Part shown: in pieces, positions 39,021-39,042 of the stretch | Layout of the letters: every line of letters starts with the position of its first letter | Numbering within the stretch: position 1 is the first letter of the stretch | IMG/VR virus record: IMGVR_UViG_3300044949_001160 | Location: 1-39,042 of that record | Direction: 5' to 3' (one strand) | DNA from: a virus | Length of the DNA stretch: 39,042 nt | Notes under the pieces: model-generated | The model's database searches: none | What the model was told of the DNA's origin: nothing | The model's input: the letters and a program-made list of their open reading frames with translations, nothing else | Translations under genes and position numbers: made by a program

Positions 39021-39042
39021 GCGGAAAAAACCTCCGCGTGCC
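39021..39042. other. Possible cos-region dyads at the window ends
   Basis: GCGGA (39021-39025) and TCCGC (39033-39037) form an inverted repeat. If the ends are joined, CGTG (39037-39040), six bases, then CACG (positions 5-8) make a second dyad spanning the junction. The 95 non-coding bases between TerS and HNH are the place a cos site is expected. This is suggestive only. Confidence 0.3.

Overview
The window looks like one complete temperate siphophage genome of about 39 kb, shown linear. It is not a prophage cut out of a chromosome. The small terminase gene lies at the far right (minus strand), and an HNH endonuclease lies at the far left on the same strand. Read across the 39042/1 junction they give the order HNH, TerS, TerL that is usual for cos-packaging HK97-type phages. 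The only tRNA fragment, the 3' end of a tRNA-Arg(UCU), sits in the middle next to the integrase, as expected for attP rather than for attL/attR at prophage ends. The DNA is GC-rich. The GTA_gp10-type and rcc01693-type tail chaperones point to an alphaproteobacterial host, perhaps Rhodospirillales or Acetobacteraceae (inference).

Left early region, minus strand, 7788 to 571: a Cro-like gene, an array-type DNA-binding protein with a zinc knuckle, a MazG-like protein, a VRR-NUC nuclease, a cytosine-C5 methyltransferase, a CoiA-like protein, a VirE-type primase/helicase with an iteron-rich AT-rich stretch behind it (candidate origin), and a late-regulator candidate. Two plus-strand genes, one of them an XRE regulator, interrupt this run at 4104-4503. 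A hairpin and a TTGACA box at 406-482 lie just before HNH and TerS and may be the late control region.

Switch, 7788-8322: a small XRE repressor gene is flanked on both sides by the same 17-bp dyad (CCTTAG-N5-CTAAGG type), placed between the -35 and -10 of both outward promoters.

Right early region, plus strand, 8323 to 16740: a tightly coupled operon in which most genes overlap by 4 to 20 bp. It holds a recombination cassette (a protein that looks RAMP/Cas7-like, a YqaJ/lambda-exonuclease-type nuclease and a conserved partner), then about ten small accessory genes, an excisionase-like gene, the tyrosine integrase and attP. The only large gap in this operon, 9975-10361, is filled by a degenerate pentanucleotide array (NNGGC repeated, about 55 GGC units). 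It directly follows the Cas7-like gene and is the most unusual object in the window.

Late region, minus strand, 38984 down to 16921: TerS, TerL, portal, ClpP-like protease, HK97 capsid, head completion, tail terminator, tail tube, G/GT chaperones with a -1 slippery site, a 1078-residue tape measure, tail tip, several fibres and lysis genes. A SAM methyltransferase and a DXD glycosyltransferase are inserted as morons among the head-tail genes.
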